A stretch of 64,000 nt of DNA, from contig NC_062219.1 of the NCBI RefSeq assembly GCF_902686445.1, positions 45,473,056-45,537,055 on the forward strand, read 5' to 3'. The DNA is from Sciurus carolinensis. Lineage: Eukaryota; Chordata; Mammalia; Rodentia; Sciuridae. Both the position numbers and the translations under genes were made by a program. The notes beneath the pieces are model-generated. The model was given only the letters and a program-made list of their open reading frames with translations, ran no database searches and had not been told where the DNA came from. The number at the start of each line of letters is the position of its first letter. Within the stretch, counting starts at the first letter, position 1. Of the stretch, positions 43,770 through 55,933 are shown piece by piece.

Positions 43770-44095
43770 GCATGAATCAGTCCATCCCAGTTTGAATGAA
43801 CTGGTGGTAGCTATAGGCAGGTGAGGTGGGGGCTGGAGGAGGTTTGTCCCTGGGGGCATTTCCTAGAAGAGTTCATTTTCCCCAAGGTCCCTTCCCCTTC
43901 TCTCTGACTGCTTTCTAGCCAGTCGTGAGGTGAGCAGTTTTCTGCACTGTTCCCTTTGACCATGATGTGCTGTCTCACCTTGGGCCCAGAACTTGGCCAT
44001 CTATTGACTGAGACCTCTGAGACCATGTACCCCAAATAAATTTTCCCTGTCCAAACTTATTCTTGTCAGGTATTTTAACTAAAGTGGCACAATTT
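43770..44095 (+). repeat. Rodent MaLR-type LTR
   Basis: 'agctcacaaaatgaaaa', 'ggtaggctataggcagg'-like text, 'gggcatttcct', 'catgatgtgctgtctcaccttgggcccagaac', 'ctgagacctctgagaccatgtaccccaaataaa' (poly(A) signal), 'tattcttgtcaggtattttaactaaag'. A strong match in order to rodent MaLR LTRs. Confidence 0.7.
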
Positions 44096-44814
44096 CTGTC
44101 TTGCTTGTATTCATCCTGTTTTTTCCTCCCAGAGTTCTAACCAGAAAGTGCAGCATTAGCTCCCTCACTTTCAGCTTCCATTCACCTAACAGCACCCCCA
44201 GTTCTGCGTGTTAGTCTTTCTAACCTATCATCACCTCTGAGCAGCCTTCCCAGCCTGCTCTGGCCCAGGCTGAGTTGCTCACTCCATCCGGTGGGTTCCC
44301 ATGGCACCTTCTGATCCTGCATGCTGGAACTACGCAGATTGGATTAGAAAGAGTCCTTTTTATGTCTGCCCCCTTAGCTAGGTTACTGAACTCACTGAGA
44401 GCAGTCACGGAGCCTTTATTCTATTTGTGTCTCCTATGTTAGCCAGTGCTGACATCTCAACACTGGCTGGCATCCAAAAGAGAATTCCAAGAAAACCAAC
44501 ACTTATTTGGAATTTTGTCTGATATGAAGTCAGAGTGTATTTGACTGCTTGCTTCCCTGGTCTCCATCTCTTTTCTCCTTCTCTCTCTGTCACTAGGTGG
44601 GTGGGGACAGATCTCTTTCTTCCTCTTAGTGTCTGGTTGAAGCTTCTATTTTGTCATGTCCTTTCTTCCTAGAGCAGCAAGTCATGCCCCTTTATCTTTC
44701 TTTAACTTTAGAAGGAACTCTACCCTCTGAGTCAGCCAAGCTTAACTGTTAACAGGGAACACAAGACAACCAAGAACCAAAAAGGTTTTAGAACCAAAGT
44801 ATATTTCCAACATC
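44096..44814. other. Unannotated; weak L2-like text
   Basis: 'gagagcagtcacggagcctttattc' near 44395 resembles an L2/MIR-type phrase; otherwise nothing recognised. Confidence 0.3.
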
Positions 44815-45320
44815 CCTGTATTCATTCACTTAACCATCAGGACAGCTGGGCACCTATACGTGGCAGGCACTGAGCTGACTTCTGAGACTCAAAGAGCAGC
44901 AAGAAGCAGTCCCTGCCCTCGGTGAGCTCCATAGCCTAGCTGAGTAAGCAGACACGAAAAGGAATAACTATAATCTGAGTAGTTCCGGCATGCAGGATAA
45001 GAAGGTGCTTATGGGAGCACACTGGATGGAAGGAGCAACTCTGTCATCCTGAGCAGGCTGGGGAAGCCTGCTCAGAGGAGACATTAGGTTAATGGGAACT
45101 AATGTGCAGAAAATGAGAAGGGCAGTCCCCACAGTTGTGGTGAGCCAAGGCTGGAAAGGAAGGGGAGACGTGCTTGGAGAACGGAGTGGTGGGTGTCAGG
45201 GAACACATAGTTGGTGTGGGGCAGAAGGAGATGATGTGGTAAGGGAGTCTGGCACGAGCTTATGAATTTGAAGCTGAAGAATTTGTAATTAATCACACAG
45301 GCAATGGGGGTCTATTGGAG
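44815..45320 (-). repeat. L2 3' part, antisense
   Basis: 'ttcattcacttaacca', 'tggcaggcactgagctgac', 'cagtccctgccctcggtgagctcc', 'gaggagacattaggttaa', 'tgggggtctattggagtg' follow the reverse-strand L2 order. Confidence 0.65.
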
Positions 45321-45599
45321 TGACATGCCCATACATAGCATATAACCTAGATCTTTACCTCCCTCCAAAGAATGTTTGGGGAAACACCTGCCTTCTGAGC
45401 CTGTCCACAGTGCAGGTGCTTCTCTTGCCACTCTCACTCCTCAGTGCTGCCTGCTGCATGGTTGGTCATTGCCTAGAACCCCTGGGCCCCTGAGCTGCTC
45501 AACACCATGTTGCTACCTCTGCATTCTCATCTGCAGAAAGGAGAATGTGTGGCTATACTCTTATTATTTTCCCTGATACATTGTCACACAAGGCTATAA

Positions 45600-46430
45600 A
45601 GACATACCAGGCTATTAATGATCTGGAGTGATGGTAAAGGATGACATTTCAGCAAAAAACCTACCTGAATTTAAAATGTATTTGAATTCTATGATCTGCA
45701 ATTATTCATGCCAAAAATCTCTGCAGGCTGATAAAAAATGTATGTACCCACCCATAAAGGCTCTGCTTTATGATGTCAGTATTTAATTATGCTTCCCAGG
45801 ATAGTTTCTGGCTATAATACTATGTATGTTTTAAAAGAATGTCAGAGTACACATCAGTGCAGCGTGCAAACCCTTGCTCCCTTGAGACAGGAGCTCACAT
45901 GGCGTGGCATAAATACAGCAGGACTTGGCTATGGGACCGTGCACAGTCAGCAGCATGGTAGCCATGAAACAGTTTTCTAGAAACAATGGGTCCTGAGAGC
46001 TTGCTGCCACAAGTAAATAGGCAAGTGCCCTTTTTGAAATGTCTGAAAGGAAAGGCTTTCATGTCTACAGAATTTTATCCTAAAGCAGCATTGCATTTCT
46101 ATCTGATTGTTTTCTGTTGGCAGAATTGGAGGTGTTTGTTTCCACTAAGTCTTTCACAATCATACATGAATCTCAGCAACAAAAGTTTATACTGGGGACC
46201 AGTCAATAATAAAGAATTAGTTTGGGGCATAAAGTGTAGGATGGTAGGCTCTGGAATGTAAATTATTCTGTAATAATGGGGCTTTTAAAAGCTTACAAAC
46301 AAAGCACTCAAAGATAGTTGATTTTTGTGATTCAGTGTAGTTATGGACTATAAAGCCACCTCAAACACTGAATTGGCAAATACTAAATTGTTTCTCCACT
46401 ACAGGGCTGGGTTCCTGTGAGTATCTGATC
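45600..46430. other. Non-repetitive stretch, candidate conserved non-coding element
   Basis: No repeat family is visible over about 800 bp in an otherwise repeat-packed region. AT-rich transcription-factor-like words are frequent (for example 'caattattcatgcc', 'tttaattatgcttcc', 'aacaaagcactcaaag'). No coding frame with a known domain. The regulatory role is only a hypothesis. Confidence 0.25.
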
Positions 46431-47119
46431 ATAGTGTTTTTATCAGTTAATCAATATATAATTTTCTTTTATCTTGCGTTTCTCTTTTTAGAGATCTTAC
46501 TTAATATATATAGTTGGTTCATTAACATTGAATTCATGACCAACAACACTGTGACTCATGCCCCAGCTTATATAACAAATTATTTTCTCCACATGGCACA
46601 TCACAGTCTTTGTATTCTCAAGAACACAAGGCAGCCCTTCAATTCTGTGCTTGTGGGTCATTTTAAACAGTGAAATCACCAATAAAGAAAAAAGAAAAAA
46701 CATGACATGAAATAAACCATTATGAGAAAGCATGAAAGAAGGTAGAGTATCACCTTGCTTATTTCACTGACCTACATTACACCTGTGAGTGACCACGAAA
46801 TCACAGCAAGTATTGATAGTGGAGACGCAAATAAATTTTATTGAGTAGGCAACTTTGCAAATACGGAATCTATGAATAATAAGGATCAATTTCAAGAATT
46901 TTGTGCTTTGAAGAGAAATTCCGGTGGTAGTGTCAAGAAAACCTTAATGAAATTAGTGTTTTATTCAGATTATTCTAAGTATGATATGTTGGTTGGTGAT
47001 AAAGTAAAGTGAAAGAAAGAAGAAAATAAACCAGTTAGCAAATTCCTACAATGATCCTACAAATGATTTCAATTAAAATCAATGTCTAATAGGGATAATT
47101 ATAGAAGCAAAATAAATCA
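46431..47119. other. Unannotated, AT-rich, no gene seen
   Basis: Short frames only; no domain or repeat recognised with confidence. Confidence 0.3.
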
Positions 47120-47416
47120 ATTACAACAAATATTTACTCAATGAAACCCTATAATTCTAATTATGGGAATAGACCCAAGGGAAATCATCTAAAATAGGGA
47201 AAAAGTATACTGTTTATGTTTGTTACAGTATTGTTTGTAGTAGAAAAACACCTGGAAACAACTAAATATTTAACAAAATGGTTATAATTAGAAAAATTAT
47301 TATATATATAAAACACATATATATGCATATAAATATATATAAGTATATATATTTATATTCAATAGTACTGCACAATCATTTACAATGATTGTTAATAATG
47401 CTGAACAGCATCATAG
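47120..47416 (+). repeat. Old L1 ORF2/3' end fragment
   Basis: 'attatgggaatagacccaagggaaatcatc', 'gttacagtattgtttgtagtagaaaaacacctggaaacaactaaa' and an AT microsatellite (47305-47355) follow the ORF2 C-terminal order of old L1s. Confidence 0.6.
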
Positions 47417-47592
47417 GAAAAACATCAGGGAGGGGAAGGGAGGAGGGAAAGGAAAGAGGAAGTACTGGAGACTGAAATGGAGACAATTATGTTCCATGCA
47501 TGTATGATTATGTCAAAATGAACCTCACTATTATATGTAACTATAATTCACTAATAAAAACTTTAAAAAGAGAAATGAAAAATATCAGGGAG
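47417..47592 (+). mobile_element. Short retroposed insertion with 16-bp target duplication
   Basis: GAAAAACATCAGGGAG (47417-47432) and GAAAAATATCAGGGAG (47577-47592) flank 144 bp. The insert has a purine-rich start and a 3' end 'ttcactaataaaaactttaaaaag', consistent with a 5'-truncated LINE 3' end. Family not named. Confidence 0.7.
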
Positions 47593-48240
47593 TGAAAACT
47601 GAATATAAAAAAACAATAAAATAAGTAATACATTTTAATAATAACTAGTAGGAATCTATGCAAAATGAAAAAAATTGAAATACTACATGTGATTGTATAA
47701 ACATTTATGGCAGAATAGTGAATATTTTCCATTTTAAATAAAATACATTTATTAAAAGTGAATTTGATAATAAAAGTATGATTTGGTTAAAGAAGAAAGA
47801 AAAAATGTTCATTTATTGTAAATGGAAGTTGATAGAGAAAAAAAAACCAAGGCAGCCAAACAGTTTACCACTTTATTTTAAAATCCTCTTAACACTTCAC
47901 TTTTATATCATGCAACCTTGACTTTACATTTTTAGGGCAAGAACATGGCTAAGTAGCTGATCATGTGCTTTTGGTGCTAAATATAAGGAGGCACATAGAG
48001 ATTTACCTTTTCTCCTCTGCTACTGTATTTCAAAAGAGTTTAGCCACATTTTTGTTCCATGTTTTTCCTGTGTGCCTTAAATCTAGGTTTCTTTTCCATT
48101 GAAACTGATGGCACAAATTATCCTATGGTTTCCTTCTTTGATACTTGCACATTAATAATAAATGAACTTCTGATTGTTTCAGCTCAGATTACTCAAAAGG
48201 CACTTGAAGAAAGCTCTAGGGATTTTTCTTTTAAGAGGAA
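47593..48240. other. Unannotated, AT-rich
   Basis: No confident repeat or gene. Confidence 0.3.
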
Positions 48241-48270
48241 AATGAGTGAATGAATGAATGAATGAATGAG
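48241..48270 (+). repeat. (GAAT)n microsatellite
   Basis: Six near-perfect gaat/tgaa units. Confidence 0.9.
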
Positions 48271-48399
48271 TAAGCGAGGGAGGGAAGCCTGCCAATTCTG
48301 CTTTGCTCAAAAAAAAAAAAATGCAAGGCAGCAAGGAAGGCAAGGAAGACCCACCACTGTTGCTACAGTGTAGCAATATAAAAATGAATATGAAGGATT

Positions 48400-48662
48400 G
48401 ATTTCAAGTTAGCTGTCTCTTCCTGTCTTGCCTGCAGATGATGCTGTAAGGGATATCAAGTCTCCAGAGGTTACTGGAGTTCGTGTGGCTGTAATTCAGC
48501 CAATCATGGTTCCAGCGTAAAAGTTCTTGCTCTGCTCAATTCCCTGAAACCTAATGTTGTTAGCATGCTAATTGTGTTTGTTCACTCCAGTGATGAAACA
48601 GATTTTTTCCCCAGACTGCTTTCCATCTGGTTGTTTTATAATCACAAACAAACTGCATTAGA
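48400..48662. other. Non-repetitive candidate conserved element
   Basis: Balanced composition, no repeat signature. Contains 'cagccaatcatgg' (CCAAT) and 'tagcatgctaattgtg' (octamer/POU-like ATGCTAAT). Hypothesis only. Confidence 0.25.
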
Positions 48663-50239
48663 AGTCATTTAAAAAAAAAAAAAAAAAAGCCAAACTCTCA
48701 TTTTCTGTTGTTTTAGGTAGGTGAGCATTCGAATGAAATTATTTTCTGAAACAATTTCTGAATGAAATGAATTATCGTTTGTGCATATGCATCACTTAGG
48801 GGATGTGTTTGTGAATATATCTGCATGGATCCATCAATATATACGTAGACATATACATATGTAACAAGCATACACCCTAGCTTTTCCTTGATGGGCCCTT
48901 TAGAGACATTTTTGTTATTATTTCCATTTTTTTTTTTTTTTTTTTTTTTTTTACTGTCAGTTTCAGAACTTGGCCTGTGACCATAGGTGTGTGGGAAGAG
49001 GGTGATATCACGGGAAGCTAGGGTTTGTTTTGACGACTATATCAGGAAGGAAGGTGTTACGTAAATGTGTCCTGGAAAACTCAGTGAGTGCGTGTGACAC
49101 TGAACTTGCATGGAGCACACAGTGGTGTGTTGGTCCTGGGGAAGTCAGAAAGGGAAGTGCCCTACCCAGTGTCTCTCCATCCCGGGTCAGGGTGAGGGGG
49201 CAAGGCAGAAGAACATAGGGAATGAGTCAGACAACCAGTACTTCTCAGCTGGGTCTGGCAGGAGGGACTTTAATGCATCATTACAGATAAACTCAACTCA
49301 CTGCAGATCTTGAAGGCCAGTCCTGTCTTCATTTAGAAAGATGTAGTGAAACAATGAAAAGGAGTGGTCAGAGCTGGGGTTGCAGCCTCTGTTCCATATG
49401 AATCTACCCATACTAGCTGGAGAGCTCTCTGTAGGCTTCCCAGAGCCTGAGGAAAATCCTTTGTCCTGAGCAGCCCAGGCTGGGAAACACACCATCTGCA
49501 CTCACTGGTGCTCAGATGCTCCCTGGTACCCCCACCCACCTCTGCACACTGACCTCTCAGGACTAGCCATTGCCAGAATCTTGAGTACTGCTGCTGTCTG
49601 GAAAATTTTGTGGCTCCTGAATGAGGGCCTAATGAGGTGAGTCGTTCAAGCAGAGCTCTGAATGGGCTGGGGAGGCTACTCTGGGTCCTGTCTTAGTTAC
49701 TAAGATACTATTGAGGCGAAATCAGATGGATGATGAGAAGCGGGTGAAGGAGGAGTGAAAACAGCTTCTCTTCCCATTCAGTGAAACACACGTCCTACTC
49801 TTAGGTTTGTTTTGAACTCGGACACTGGTTTAGTGGTCAGTTAAAAAAAAAAAAAAAGTCAGAAAATGTTTGCTTTTAAAGCATACCCATCAAACTATTC
49901 TTAACATGCAAGACTGAGGACTTCACCTCCCAACTGCTTTAGAACCTGGCTCCACTAAGTCTCCTCCTTTCAAAATTTCAGCTTCCTCATCTTTTTTGGC
50001 TCTTTTCCCCTAGCAGCTGGCCCATATATCCATGCAAGAATGCATACAAGGCTTTCAGACAAAGAAAAACAAACATTCATTTGAATTTGTGCTAACTCTA
50101 TCAAGTGAACCTTTGCTTCTTTTAAAATACAACTTCTCAAAAGAATACTTTTTGTACCCTATCTCTATTTCTTCACCTCCCATCTGACCGGCTTCCAGTG
50201 ATCTATTTTCTGAACTTATCATTGTTGGAATTGTTCTCA
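48663..50239. other. No gene recognised; poly(T) at 48929-48951
   Basis: Overlapping 60-70-codon frames at 49030-49540 have no domain features. A-run at 48671-48687 and T-run at 48929-48951. Confidence 0.35.
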
Positions 50240-51190
50240 TTTTTCACCAAAGCTATTTTCAATCCAGTGGACTCTATTCATTTTTTATCTATCTGGACCT
50301 CTTTGCAGCAGTCACACCACAGTATAAATCATATCTAGACAGGGGATTTTTGTTTGCTTCATTCAGTGTTATATCCATAGTATGTAGAATGGTGTCTGAT
50401 ATGGAGCAGGCACTCAATAGGTGTTTATTAAGTAAATGAACTGATGACTCACTATAGAATCTACTTCTGGGCTTCAGGGACTCAGCACCATCTTTATTCT
50501 CCTCTCTGACCATCCTCCTGGGCCTCCTTCATGGACATTTTTTCTCACAAGAGTTTGTTTCTTCCTCATTTGCATCTCTTGTCATCTGAGTGATCTCATC
50601 ATTTCTAAATTCTAGCTACTCCTGTACGTGGAGGATTCCCAAATTATGTCTTCAAATATAACCTCTTACCTGACTTTCTGCTCAAATACCCAAATATCTA
50701 CTGTGTTCTATAATTGTCTCAAAAGCAACATTTCTAACACCAAGCCCTCGATTTTGTCCCCAGACATGCTCTTTCTCGTCTCCATTTCTAACACCCCATC
50801 CACCTGGTCACTGGCAAAACCTGCTGTTGATAACCTCCAAATTGCCTTATTGTCTTTTTGTAGAATTTTCATCAGTTTTGTCACTAGATAATCAGTTCAA
50901 CTTCTTAAATTTTCTCTTTTTGAAAGAGAAATCTAGGGTGTTTTCTGTCTTGTTTTTACCAGATCCTAACACTCCGCTCTTATGTGTCCCATCATCCTCC
51001 CGACTGCTAATTTGGACCCTGGGCATCCCCAGCTGTACGTGTATCATCATTTTATAACTCATCTTCCTGCCCCTTGTCCTCTCTCCTTCCAATCCACCCT
51101 CCTCAAATCTACCATAGCGATGTGTCTGGAATACAAACCTCCCCTTTCTACTTCCCTGCTTAGAATCACTCCATGACTCCATGCGCATTA
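50240..51190 (+). repeat. L2 LINE fragments (3' end then RT-region text)
   Basis: 50240-50440 ends with 'gagcaggcactcaataggtgtttattaagtaaatg' (L2 3' end). 50450-51190 contains 'gagtgatctcatcatttctaaattctagctactcctg', 'tcccaaattatgtcttcaaat' and 'gaatcactccatgactcc', as in L2 ORF2 and downstream text. Two copies may be involved. Confidence 0.5.
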
Positions 51191-51217
51191 AGGGAAAATT
51201 CTACATCTATATCATGT

Positions 51218-51535
51218 TAGGGCAGCCACTAGTGGCACATGGTTATCGAGCACTTGAAATATGGCCACTCAGAATTGAGATGTGCTGTACATATAAAATA
51301 CTCAGTGGACTTGGAACACTTATTATAAAAAAGGTGTGCATCATTAATTATTTTAACATATGTTATAAATGGATATTATAAATATATATTATAAATACAA
51401 TTTTAGATATATAGGGTTTAATTAAATATATTGTTAAAATTAATTTAACCTATTTCTTCTTGTTTTAATGTGGCGATTACAAAATTTGAAAATGTGTTTC
51501 TGATTCAGATTCTATTTCTTTGGGGCAGCATTTTT
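51218..51535 (+). repeat. Old hAT/Charlie-like DNA transposon remnant
   Basis: 'agggcagccactagtggcacatggttatcgagcacttgaaatatggcc...ttgagatgtgctgtacatataaaatac', an AT-rich middle, and the end 'gattctatttctttggggcagca' match a common mammalian non-autonomous hAT layout. Subfamily not certain. Confidence 0.5.
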
Positions 51536-51654
51536 CTAGACTACTTTAAATGGCACATAAGTCCTCTCAATCTTCCCCCTGCTACCTCCACTAGCCTCAC
51601 TTACTAACCCTGTGCCCTGTGTTTGGCCCTGTAAATAAAGATATGTGTATGGGG

Positions 51655-51776
51655 GGTTGGAGTCATGGCTCAGTGGTAGAGCACTTGCCTAGCACTGGGT
51701 TCGATTCTCTGCACCACATACAAATAAATAAAACAAAGTCCATTGATGACTAAAAAAATTTTTTTAAATTTTTTAA
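51655..51776 (+). repeat. ID-type SINE with long tail
   Basis: 'gttggagtcatggctcagtggtagagcacttgcctagc...gttcgattctctgcacc' then 'acatacaaataaataaaacaaagtcc' tail; A and B boxes visible. Confidence 0.8.
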
Positions 51777-51823
51777 AAACAGATATGTGTATGGGGTGTA
51801 TATACACACATATATATGAAATG

Positions 51824-51826
<3 letters not shown>

Positions 51827-51863
<37 letters not shown>
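51827..51863 (+). repeat. (TG)n microsatellite
   Basis: About 18 dinucleotides. Confidence 0.95.
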
Positions 51864-51870
<7 letters not shown>

Positions 51871-52139
51871 CACATAGCAGGACTACCACATGTTTATCTG
51901 CAGGACCACTATAGTGATCCTGTTCCTCCAAGCCCTGATACCCCATCAATTGGTGTCACACTGCAACCACTAGGGGTCAGGGTAGAGGGTGAAAATGTTG
52001 GGCATCAAAATTTTTTGCTTCCTCCTGAAGGGTCTTTCTGGATATTCCCTTTAGTTTTTGATTCTTCCTTTGGATTGTCGTTGATGCTTTTAAATCACCC
52101 ACTTACCCTGGAGGCTCATGGAGTTTGAGAAACCAGATG

Positions 52140-52340
52140 CCTCATTCCCTTTCTTTTTTCATTGGAGTACTGGGAATGGAACTTAGGGGTGCTTTCCCCC
52201 TGAGCTACTTCCACAGCCCCTGCCCTCCCCTTTTGGAGACAGGATCTTATTAAATCGACCAGGCTGACCTTGAATTTGTGATCCTCCTGGATCAGTCTCC
52301 CACATTCCTGAGATTATAGGCGGGTGCTGCCATGATCACT
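52140..52340 (-). repeat. Compound ID plus B1/7SL-like SINE
   Basis: 'ggagtactgggaatggaacttaggggtgc', 'ctgagctacttccacagcccc', 'gagacaggatcttattaaatcgaccaggctgacctt', 'attataggcgggtgctgccatga'. Confidence 0.8.
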
Positions 52341-52619
52341 CCTATTTCCTTTCCTTCTGCTTTCAGCAGAGCTGCCCGCTCAAATGCATGGTCCTGCTTG
52401 CATCATCAACTTAAAACTGCACGACTGGCCTGTGCTGCTAAGAAAGTGGCTTTGTCCAGAATATTTCCTGTGACTGTAATGTTCGTTTGGGAGCTTATGG
52501 TGGAAGCTGGATGAAAAACGTGATTCCAGGTTTCAGGTGCCTTGACCCTGATGATGCAGAGCACAGCTAACACATACCTTGTTGTATCTTGGCTCTGTGC
52601 CTAGGCTTATGTGTCATCT

Positions 52620-52890
52620 GTTTTCCTCTCTTATCTTCCTCCATCCTACTAACTTCACATGTTCTTAAAAGGCATATTTTTCGGTGCACTTCAGGAATGT
52701 TTTCCTGACCCCAGGAATGCTTTGTATATAGCCAATGTTGGATTTTTTCACATTTTATTTTATGATCCGTTAATGTCTTTTCTCCTCATTGGACTGTGAG
52801 CATCTTAATAGTAGCCTGTATTTCATTCATCTTTGGTTCTAGGATCTGACCATAATAGATGAGCAGTTATTAAGTGAATAAATGAATGGG
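52620..52890 (+). repeat. L2 3' end
   Basis: 'ggactgtgagcatcttaatagtagcctgtatttcattcatc...gatgagcagttattaagtgaataaatgaatgg'. Confidence 0.55.
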
Positions 52891-53374
52891 TGGTTGGATG
52901 AGTGGGTGGATGACAGATGCTTTTCTAGGGTTCTCCATAGTACCTGTTGTAGTGTCTTATACATATTTTGGGATCAATAATACTGTTTGATTAATTAAAA
53001 GTTAGGTTCCAAGATATGCTCATTAGACTAAGCTACAGAGTCAAAATAAAAACCAGATTGTTGGTCTTGCTCCCAGTATTTTTGTATGTCAGGAATATCC
53101 CCATATTTGGATTATGTTTGGGACCAGATTAGAGATAGACCCAGACAAATATGGAGGATCCAGATTGGTAGAGTGAGTAGCTGCCAGGGCTCCAGCAGGA
53201 CAAACAGTTCATCAGCCAAGAATTCTCTCTCCTTCAGATGTTGATTTGCAAATTTCTTAATTATCAATTAAATTCATTACTATTTTTCTTATCTTGAATT
53301 CAACACTGTACATAAAACACTGTACTGAATTGAGAAGTAGGAAGCCTCCATTATTGTTAAGGTCTGACAGTTAT
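52891..53374. other. Unannotated, no gene seen
   Basis: (TGGA)-like short stretch near 52885-52915, otherwise nothing recognised. Confidence 0.3.
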
Positions 53375-53560
53375 TTGCTAGGTTTTATTGAACAAATGAT
53401 TAACTTTCTCTGAATTTGCTTACTCATCTGAAAACTAAGAGTAATAATATGATCCTGCCTATTTCACCAGATTATGGAGCAAATCAAATATGTATGTGAT
53501 ATGTCTAGAGCTCTGTAAACTATAAATTGTTATACAAATGTGGGGTATTATGATTATAAC
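53375..53560 (+). repeat. MIR SINE
   Basis: 'gattaactttctctgaatttgcttactcatctgaaaac', 'ataatatgatcctgcctatttcacc', 'agctctgtaaactataaattgttat' in MIR order. Confidence 0.65.
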
Positions 53561-53937
53561 CCACATTTTTCCTTAATTTCTCATGTGATGTTGAAGGAAG
53601 CAGTGAAATGAGATTATAATTTCATGGAAACATTTGCAAATTCAGTTATGTCTTATCTTTCAGGCTACCTGTTCAAATAATTGTTTAACCCACATTAACC
53701 TTAAAAGCTATCCTTTGAAGTTTCAAAATGCTTCAGTTATAAACAAATCTCTCCTTACATAGAGGCCAAACCATTTTTCATCATTTTGGCAGTCTCAGTT
53801 GAATGTCTTAAAATATGGTTTTCATTCTTCTTTTATGAATAAGACCTTGGCCCACAGAGAAATTAAGATGCAATAGAAAATACTTCTACTGAAAAAGAAA
53901 ATATTTCTACTGACACACAGCTTTTTTTGTGTGTAGG
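53561..53937. other. Unannotated, AT-rich, no gene seen
   Basis: No coding or repeat signature recognised. Confidence 0.3.
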
Positions 53938-53969
53938 CATGTGTGTGTGGGTGTGTGTGTGTATGTGTA

Positions 53970-54025
<56 letters not shown>
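53938..54025 (+). repeat. Compound (TG)n(AG)n microsatellite
   Basis: (TG)n to about 53992, then at least 16 AG units. Creates a false minus-strand frame of Ser-Leu and Thr-His repeats. Confidence 0.95.
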
Positions 54026-54027
<2 letters not shown>

Positions 54028-54144
54028 GATCGTTACCTCATCGGAAACCACATTTCTTAATTTCTAGTTCAACATTATTTTTTTCCCATTAACATTATGT
54101 TTTTAAGCCAAATGTTAAGGATGTTATTTAGGTTATAATTTGTA

Positions 54145-54600
54145 GTAGACTGAACAATGATCCCCAAAGATATCAAGTCTTAATCCCTGGAACCTATAAA
54201 TGTTACCTGGTATGGATTAAAGGTCTTTGCAGATGTGATTATGGATTTTAAGATGAGGAGATTATCTTAGATGATCCACGAAAGACCTAAATATAATCAC
54301 AAGTGTCCTTAAAGAAGAGAGGCAGAGAGATTTGACACACAGATGACAAGACACTGTGATCACAGTGGCAGATGGAGGAACACAGCCCCAAGCCTGGGAA
54401 ATGTGACAGGCCCTAGAAGCTGAAGAATCATGGAGTGGATTCTCTCCTAGAGCTGCAGATAGAGTGTGGCCCTGGACACCTTATTTTTGCTCAGTGAAAC
54501 TGAATTTGGTTCTAAAACTGTAAGAGAACAAATTTTTGTTATGTTAAACCATGAAGTTTGTGGGAATTTGTTACAGTGACATTAGGAAATTAACTTTGAC
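54145..54600 (+). repeat. MaLR/MLT1-like LTR, nearly complete
   Basis: 'gtagactgaacaatgatccccaaagat', 'gtctttgcagatgtgattatgg', 'gaggagattatcttagatgatcc', 'ataatcacaagtgtcctta', 'aaactgtaagagaacaaatttttgtt', 'gtttgtgggaatttgttacagtgacattaggaaatta'. The same LTR type as 1392-1815. Confidence 0.7.
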
Positions 54601-55861
54601 TTTTCCCTGAGGAAGAAGGACTTATTGTTTTAAGAATAAGTTCGAGATTCTCTGACTTTTCTTGACATATTTAACAAAAATGTATCATTGTGTTTTTTTG
54701 TGGTACTGGGACTGAATTATGTTGAGTACCTGGCAGTAGGTGCAATAAGGGAAACTTCCTCTCCTCTGGAGGGGCTCATTACCTAGCTGAAGAATTTAAC
54801 AGATGTCAAACCTTTGGCATAAATTCAAGGCAATGGCTAAATCCAAGGATGACTGCTCAGCACACAGTTCTAGGTGATGTGAACAAATTAACAAAAGCAG
54901 AGACCAGGGTGAACAAGGAGGGTCAGAGGCAGGGAGTCAGGGCAAACCCTTGGGCTGAACAGCATGCAAAGGGAGAAAGTGGGAATAAGTTCAGTGGATA
55001 GAAAGTTTCCTTTGCGTAATATCAACTTGATATTAGAATAGGGAGGCGTTGGCACTTTAAGAGCCAAACAATGAAATCCATGTCTGAGGAGGGCTTGTTT
55101 GGTGGTACACTCTAGTTTGCTGATCAGTCTCCTTTCTTCTAATAGGTACTGTGTGATATCAGCTTTTAGAGTGATTTTTTTTTCCTGAGAAATGTTTGGA
55201 GCAGCTGTGATCCTGCTTAAGGATAATTAGAAAAACTTTGGGAAGATATGATTCCGTCTCTTGATATTTCCAATTAGACGTGATTGATAGAGCCCCAGAT
55301 CTCATCAGCTTGAGACTTATAAACAAGAATGTTCTCCTTTCAGAATTTATATTACAATGAAGCCCCATTTCATGAATGACAGAAAACCCATTTTTCTGTG
55401 ACTTCACCTCTCAAGTGGTTTCTGGAGGAAGGTGTGCTTTCTGGAACTCCAAGAGCCCTCCTGTCCCACCTGCATCTGGGTTCTTCAGACTGCTCTGGTA
55501 TCCCCATGCCTTTTGCTCTAAGCAGAGTCCCTAGTTACTCCCTTTATCTTTTACAGTTCAGCCAAGACTGGGTCATAGTGGGAATGAACAAACCCTGAGT
55601 ATGGAGAGTATCAAACACTGGTTCTAGAAGGTTCTCCCAAGGGTCATGCACCCTGACCCAGTCTCAAAGAAAGGGAATATTAAAGGAAAGTTCCATCAGA
55701 CTTCCAAGTGGAGAGGCTAGATTCCAAAAAAACATACCTGGGCATCTTCCTACCTAGGAGTTCAGTCTCAGAAAGAGGAGTTCCTTCCCTCCTCTGTCCT
55801 AGAGCATCTTATTCCCACATTGGGTGGTGACAATGGGAATATCCATTTTCTTTTCTTTACC
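54601..55861. other. No gene recognised; possible antisense L2 at 54725-55100
   Basis: 'gtacctggcagtaggtgc...gaaacttcctctcctctggaggggctcattacc' loosely follows antisense L2. The rest is unclassified. Confidence 0.3.
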
Positions 55862-55933
55862 TTATTCCTTCCCTTCCCTTCCCTTCCCTTCCCTTCCCTT
55901 CTCTTCTCTTGTCTTCTCTCTCTCTCTCTCGTA
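55862..55933 (+). repeat. (CCCTT)n and (TC)n low-complexity tract
   Basis: Pentamer cccttc repeated about seven times (55867-55901), then (CT)n. Confidence 0.95.

Noticed and set aside
53863..54051. Minus frame with Ser-Leu and Thr-His repeats
   Set aside because: Translation of a (TG)n(AG)n microsatellite.
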